Below are positions 44,905-46,265 of a stretch of 46,265 bases of DNA, piece by piece. The notes under the pieces are model-generated. The model did not search any database. It was not told where the DNA came from and saw only the letters and a program-made list of their open reading frames with translations. This DNA is from Bacteroidaceae bacterium (GTDB lineage: Bacteria; Bacteroidota; Bacteroidia; Bacteroidales; Bacteroidaceae). Position numbers and translations under genes: made by a program. The stretch covers positions 1 through 46,265 of the forward strand of contig JAEDMP010000007.1 of assembly GCA_016302965.1 (NCBI GenBank), given 5' to 3'. The stretch's first letter is position 1; each line of letters begins with the position of its first letter.

Positions 44905-44909
44905 CAGCA

Positions 44910-44968
44910 CAAGAACCCGCCGATTTAAGCCTCTCTACGATGCTTAAATCGGCGGGTCGTTTTGTTTT
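44910..44968 (+). ncRNA. Possible short transcript between promoter and terminator
   Basis: If the promoter at 44874-44904 is used, RNA from about 44911 would consist almost only of the 15-bp hairpin and its U-rich tail, about 60 nt. No similarity to a known RNA family is recognised. It may equally be non-functional. Confidence 0.25.
44912..44968 (+). terminator. Strong intrinsic terminator after the protease/peptide unit
   Basis: CCCGCCGATTTAAGC pairs perfectly with GCTTAAATCGGCGGG (15 pairs) across an 11-base loop (CTCTCTACGAT), followed by TCGTTTTGTTTTT on the plus strand. It ends the C10/peptide transcript. The minus-strand peptide genes read toward it, but no T-run follows in that direction. 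Confidence 0.9.
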
Positions 44969-44997
44969 TCAATGTTCACATTTAAGTATGGCGTCTG

Positions 44998-45150
44998 CTA
45001 TAATATAGTGGTTGTCGGTTCTATGGGAAGCGGAGGAATTATTCCTCCGTCTACACCAGCCAATATCTCGTCGCTGAGCTGACACTTTCCGTCGGGTGCT
45101 ATAAGTTGTTCCTCTGCCAATTCTGGCTTTTGTTTCTTGTCTTGTTCCAT
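44998..45150 (-). CDS. Double-glycine leader peptide A (50 aa)
   Basis: A complete frame from ATG 45150 to TAG 44998. The first 36 residues form a charged leader that ends CQLSDEILAGVDGG, which fits the double-glycine leader consensus (L-S-x-E-x-L-x-x-V-x-G-G) cut by C39 peptidase-containing ABC exporters. The predicted product after Gly-Gly is 14 residues, IIPPLPIEPTTTIL, and is Pro- and Thr-rich with no Cys. The only Cys is in the leader. A second, related leader gene precedes it by 56 bp. No exporter or modifying enzyme is encoded in the window. It could be a bacteriocin, a peptide signal or a precursor of a modified peptide. Confidence 0.72.
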   Translation of the reverse strand: MEQDKKQKPELAEEQLIAPDGKCQLSDEILAGVDGGIIPPLPIEPTTTIL

Positions 45151-45206
45151 AATTTTTCGTTTTAAAACGGGTTAAACATTTGGTATGTACTCTGTGGTTA
45201 ATAATG

Positions 45207-45326
45207 TTAACACGGTGTGTGAGATGAAGGCTGCCTGTTTTGCTGTGAAACATAGTTTGCTCCTCCGTTAACGTTGTCCATCAGCTGCTCGTCGAGCTGC
45301 ATTTTCTTTTCTTCTTTCTTTTCCAT
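45207..45326 (-). CDS. Double-glycine leader peptide B (39 aa)
   Basis: A complete frame from ATG 45326 to TAA 45207. The Lys/Glu-rich start (MEKKEEKK) is followed by MQLDEQLMDNVNGG, a double-glycine leader aligned with that of peptide A (Q-L-D-E-x-L-x-x-V-x-G-G). The predicted mature part is ANYVSQQNRQPSSHTPC, 17 residues, with a C-terminal Cys. It is first in a two-gene minus-strand unit behind a TATTTTTG box. The cores of A and B share nothing, while the leaders are clearly alike, as expected for peptides that use the same exporter. Confidence 0.72.
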   Translation of the reverse strand: MEKKEEKKMQLDEQLMDNVNGGANYVSQQNRQPSSHTPC

Positions 45327-45363
45327 AATGACATGAGTTTTAAATTGTTTATTATTTCTGTTG

Positions 45364-45371
45364 CAAAAATA
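45364..45371 (-). promoter_or_regulatory. -7 box for the double-glycine peptide genes
   Basis: TATTTTTG on the minus strand matches TAnnTTTG, about 38 bp before the ATG at 45326. The same GCAAAAATACG context occurs at the box for the DUF4160 gene (45856-45863). Confidence 0.55.
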
Positions 45372-45436
45372 CGGAATAATAATGGTTTTTATAGACCACA
45401 GATTTGCACAGATGAAGAGCCAAAGGCTCGGATTGA

Positions 45437-45688
45437 TTAATGATTCCCTAATGCAGCGCTGTTTTCATACAAGAACTCGGGTGCGAAGCCGATTTCGTTG
45501 TTCCAATCCACCGAAAAGCCGTCTATCTTGAAGTTCTTGAAATAATCCATGTCCCTTAATTTCCGGCACACTCCTTTGTCGAGGAGAGGCGCGAAGTCGA
45601 ATTCCCGCTTTTCCCCATTGCTGAATAGTAGCACCAGTGTATAGCCTCCAGAATATTCAGCCTGATTAATTGTCAATATCTCGTTCAT
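45437..45688 (-). CDS. DUF2442 protein
   Basis: An 83-aa protein matching DUF2442 in length and layout: a short beta-rich domain with YTLVLLFSNGEKREFDFAPLLDKG, then a FKNFKIDGFSVDWNNEIGFAPEFLYENS end. The family is often encoded next to DUF4160, as here (6-bp gap), and is suspected to form a toxin-antitoxin-like or regulatory pair. That role is inference, because neither protein has an established activity. The gene itself looks intact, but its partner is shortened. Confidence 0.82.
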   Translation of the reverse strand: MNEILTINQAEYSGGYTLVLLFSNGEKREFDFAPLLDKGVCRKLRDMDYFKNFKIDGFSVDWNNEIGFAPEFLYENSAALGNH

Positions 45689-45694
45689 GATTCA

Positions 45695-45832
45695 TTAATT
45701 TAATGGTTCAATCTTCTTTGGAGTTTCAAAATTAGCCTTGTAGTTCTCATACCACACATGAAAATGAGGCGGATTATGTTCGCTCATATACATGTATATT
45801 ATAATTCCGTAAAATCTACTTATTTCCGGCAT
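45695..45832 (-). pseudogene. Shortened DUF4160 gene (45 aa)
   Basis: The frame from ATG 45832 to TAA 45695 opens with the full DUF4160 hallmark MPEISRFYGI...SEHNPPHFHVWY, then passes straight to NFETPKKIEPLN. DUF4160 proteins are usually about 75-90 aa. The helical middle (the part with the HKDEL-like helix) is missing, yet the end resembles the usual family end (..IEPL). An in-frame internal deletion of about 30-40 codons best explains this. It might be a minimal functional variant, but loss of function is more likely. It lies directly upstream of DUF2442. Confidence 0.68.
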
Positions 45833-45855
45833 ACCGTCATATAATTTTTTTACGG

Positions 45856-45863
45856 CAAAAATA
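45856..45863 (-). promoter_or_regulatory. -7 box for the DUF4160-DUF2442 pair
   Basis: TATTTTTG on the minus strand, about 24 bp before the DUF4160 ATG. CAAG at 45884-45887 (CTTG when read on the minus strand) lies 20 bp away at the -33 position. Confidence 0.5.
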
Positions 45864-45938
45864 CGACTTATTTTTCATATATGCAAGCAAAACGGCGGGA
45901 AAATGCAAAACTTTATCAAGAAAAAAATGAGCAAAAAT

Positions 45939-45970
45939 CCCCCGCCGCTCCATGTCGGGAGTGGCGGGGG
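45939..45970 (-). terminator. Intrinsic terminator after the smalltalk-like gene
   Basis: CCCCCGCCGCTCC (45939-45951) pairs with GGGAGTGGCGGGGG (45957-45970) with one G-U wobble. On the minus strand the hairpin is followed by ATTTTTGC and then a T-rich run. Confidence 0.82.
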
Positions 45971-46038
45971 ACGGGCAGAAGGATGGCATCCTTGGAGAGC
46001 GGTTTCGGATGGTTGGCTTCGGCGAGCCGTGGGGCCGG

Positions 46039-46149
46039 TCAGCGACTGGCGATGCAGCTCACGCCGAGGGCGGTGCCGATGGCGGCGAGCACGGCCGAAG
46101 CGAGGTTCCAGAGGAACTTGACGAGGCGTTGGCGGTTTTCAGGGGTCAT
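46039..46149 (-). CDS. Smalltalk-like small membrane peptide (36 aa)
   Basis: The complete frame runs from ATG 46149 to TGA 46039. A basic start (MTPENRQRLVKFLWN) is followed by one hydrophobic helix LASAVLAAIGTALGVSCIA. This matches the form of the Bacteroidetes smalltalk family (short basic head, then a helix ending TALGV-x-SC/SCI). These genes commonly sit beside HU-family DNA-binding protein and amidase genes in accessory regions (recalled from annotation). A partial gene lies immediately upstream here. The function of the family is not established. Confidence 0.7.
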   Translation of the reverse strand: MTPENRQRLVKFLWNLASAVLAAIGTALGVSCIASR

Positions 46150-46203
46150 GGCTGGGGTCTCCTATCGGTTTGGGGTCAGACATCGGGTTCCTGTCGGTTC
46201 AGC

Positions 46204-46265
46204 TTAGACAGTGGGCTCCTCGTCGGTGCTGTCGGCCACGAAGTTGGCCGTGAGCGTGATGTCGC
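46204..46265 (-). CDS. C-terminal end of a minus-strand gene (partial)
   Basis: Only the last 20 codons are in the window, ending DITLTANFVADSTDEEPTV and TAA at 46204. Alternating polar and hydrophobic residues with an acidic tail fit the end of the HU-like DNA-binding proteins that usually precede smalltalk genes. The fragment is too short to identify with confidence. The gene continues past the right edge. Confidence 0.45.
   Translation of the reverse strand, partial: DITLTANFVADSTDEEPTV

Noticed and set aside
44969..45253. Minus-strand 94-aa open frame over the peptide genes
   Set aside because: It is in a different frame from both double-glycine peptides, spans their gap, and has no recognisable features.
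45881..46207. Plus-strand 108-aa open frame at the right end
   Set aside because: It overlaps the terminator and the smalltalk-like gene and has Arg/Gly-rich shadow composition.

Overview
The window looks like chromosomal DNA from a Bacteroidales bacterium, most likely a Prevotella-type member of the Prevotellaceae. The evidence is a SusC/SusD pair, a C10 (interpain/streptopain-like) protease, Bacteroidetes-restricted families (DUF5683, DUF5686, DUF6427, a smalltalk-like peptide), the surE-lpxB / parA-parB-DUF5683-transglycosylase-Rel/SpoT neighbourhood, and repeated promoter boxes of the TTTG-N19-21-TAnnTTTG type. Most genes are chromosomal housekeeping. The right end (about 41.5-46.3 kb) is AT-richer and accessory-like.

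Layout, left to right. Positions 1-90 are the edge of a tandem array of 24-bp hairpin units. They are followed by a secreted metallophosphoesterase (+), then on the minus strand a NodB-type deacetylase, a 1128-aa TMEM260/DUF2723 glycosyltransferase, and an operon purD > DUF6427 > [VTT/YqaA fused to a metal-binding lipoprotein] > metal ABC ATPase. A second minus-strand operon is cysE > THUMP methyltransferase > dipeptidyl peptidase IV, with overlapping genes. From 14.8 to 26.8 kb, on the plus strand, an orphan hybrid-free histidine kinase and an orphan NarL-type regulator bracket an apparent inositol-lipid cluster: ATP-grasp protein, HAD hydrolase, myo-inositol-phosphate synthase, DUF5686 barrel, nucleotidyltransferase, CDP-alcohol phosphotransferase, second DUF5686 barrel. 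MIPS would supply inositol phosphate, the nucleotidyltransferase and the CDP-alcohol phosphotransferase would build the lipid headgroup, and the two DUF5686 proteins are envelope partners of unknown role.

Next come lpxB and surE (minus), diverging from parA-parB-DUF5683-LysM transglycosylase-Rel/SpoT (plus). These are followed by a pectin-methylesterase gene and a SusC/SusD pair, each ending at a clear terminator. The accessory end carries a 1012-aa C10 protease followed by a 44-aa peptide gene. Opposite it are two tiny genes, each too short for routine ORF calling, that encode peptides with double-glycine leaders, the type of leader used by exported bacteriocins and peptide signals. Beyond them lie a DUF2442 gene with a shortened DUF4160 partner, a smalltalk-like peptide gene, and the 3' end of a further minus-strand gene.

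The most interesting items are the double-glycine peptide pair next to the protease/peptide unit, the inositol-lipid cluster with its two DUF5686 paralogues and altered catalytic motif, the membrane protein-lipoprotein fusion, and the tandem hairpin array on the left edge. No rRNA, tRNA, CRISPR array or transposase gene was recognised.
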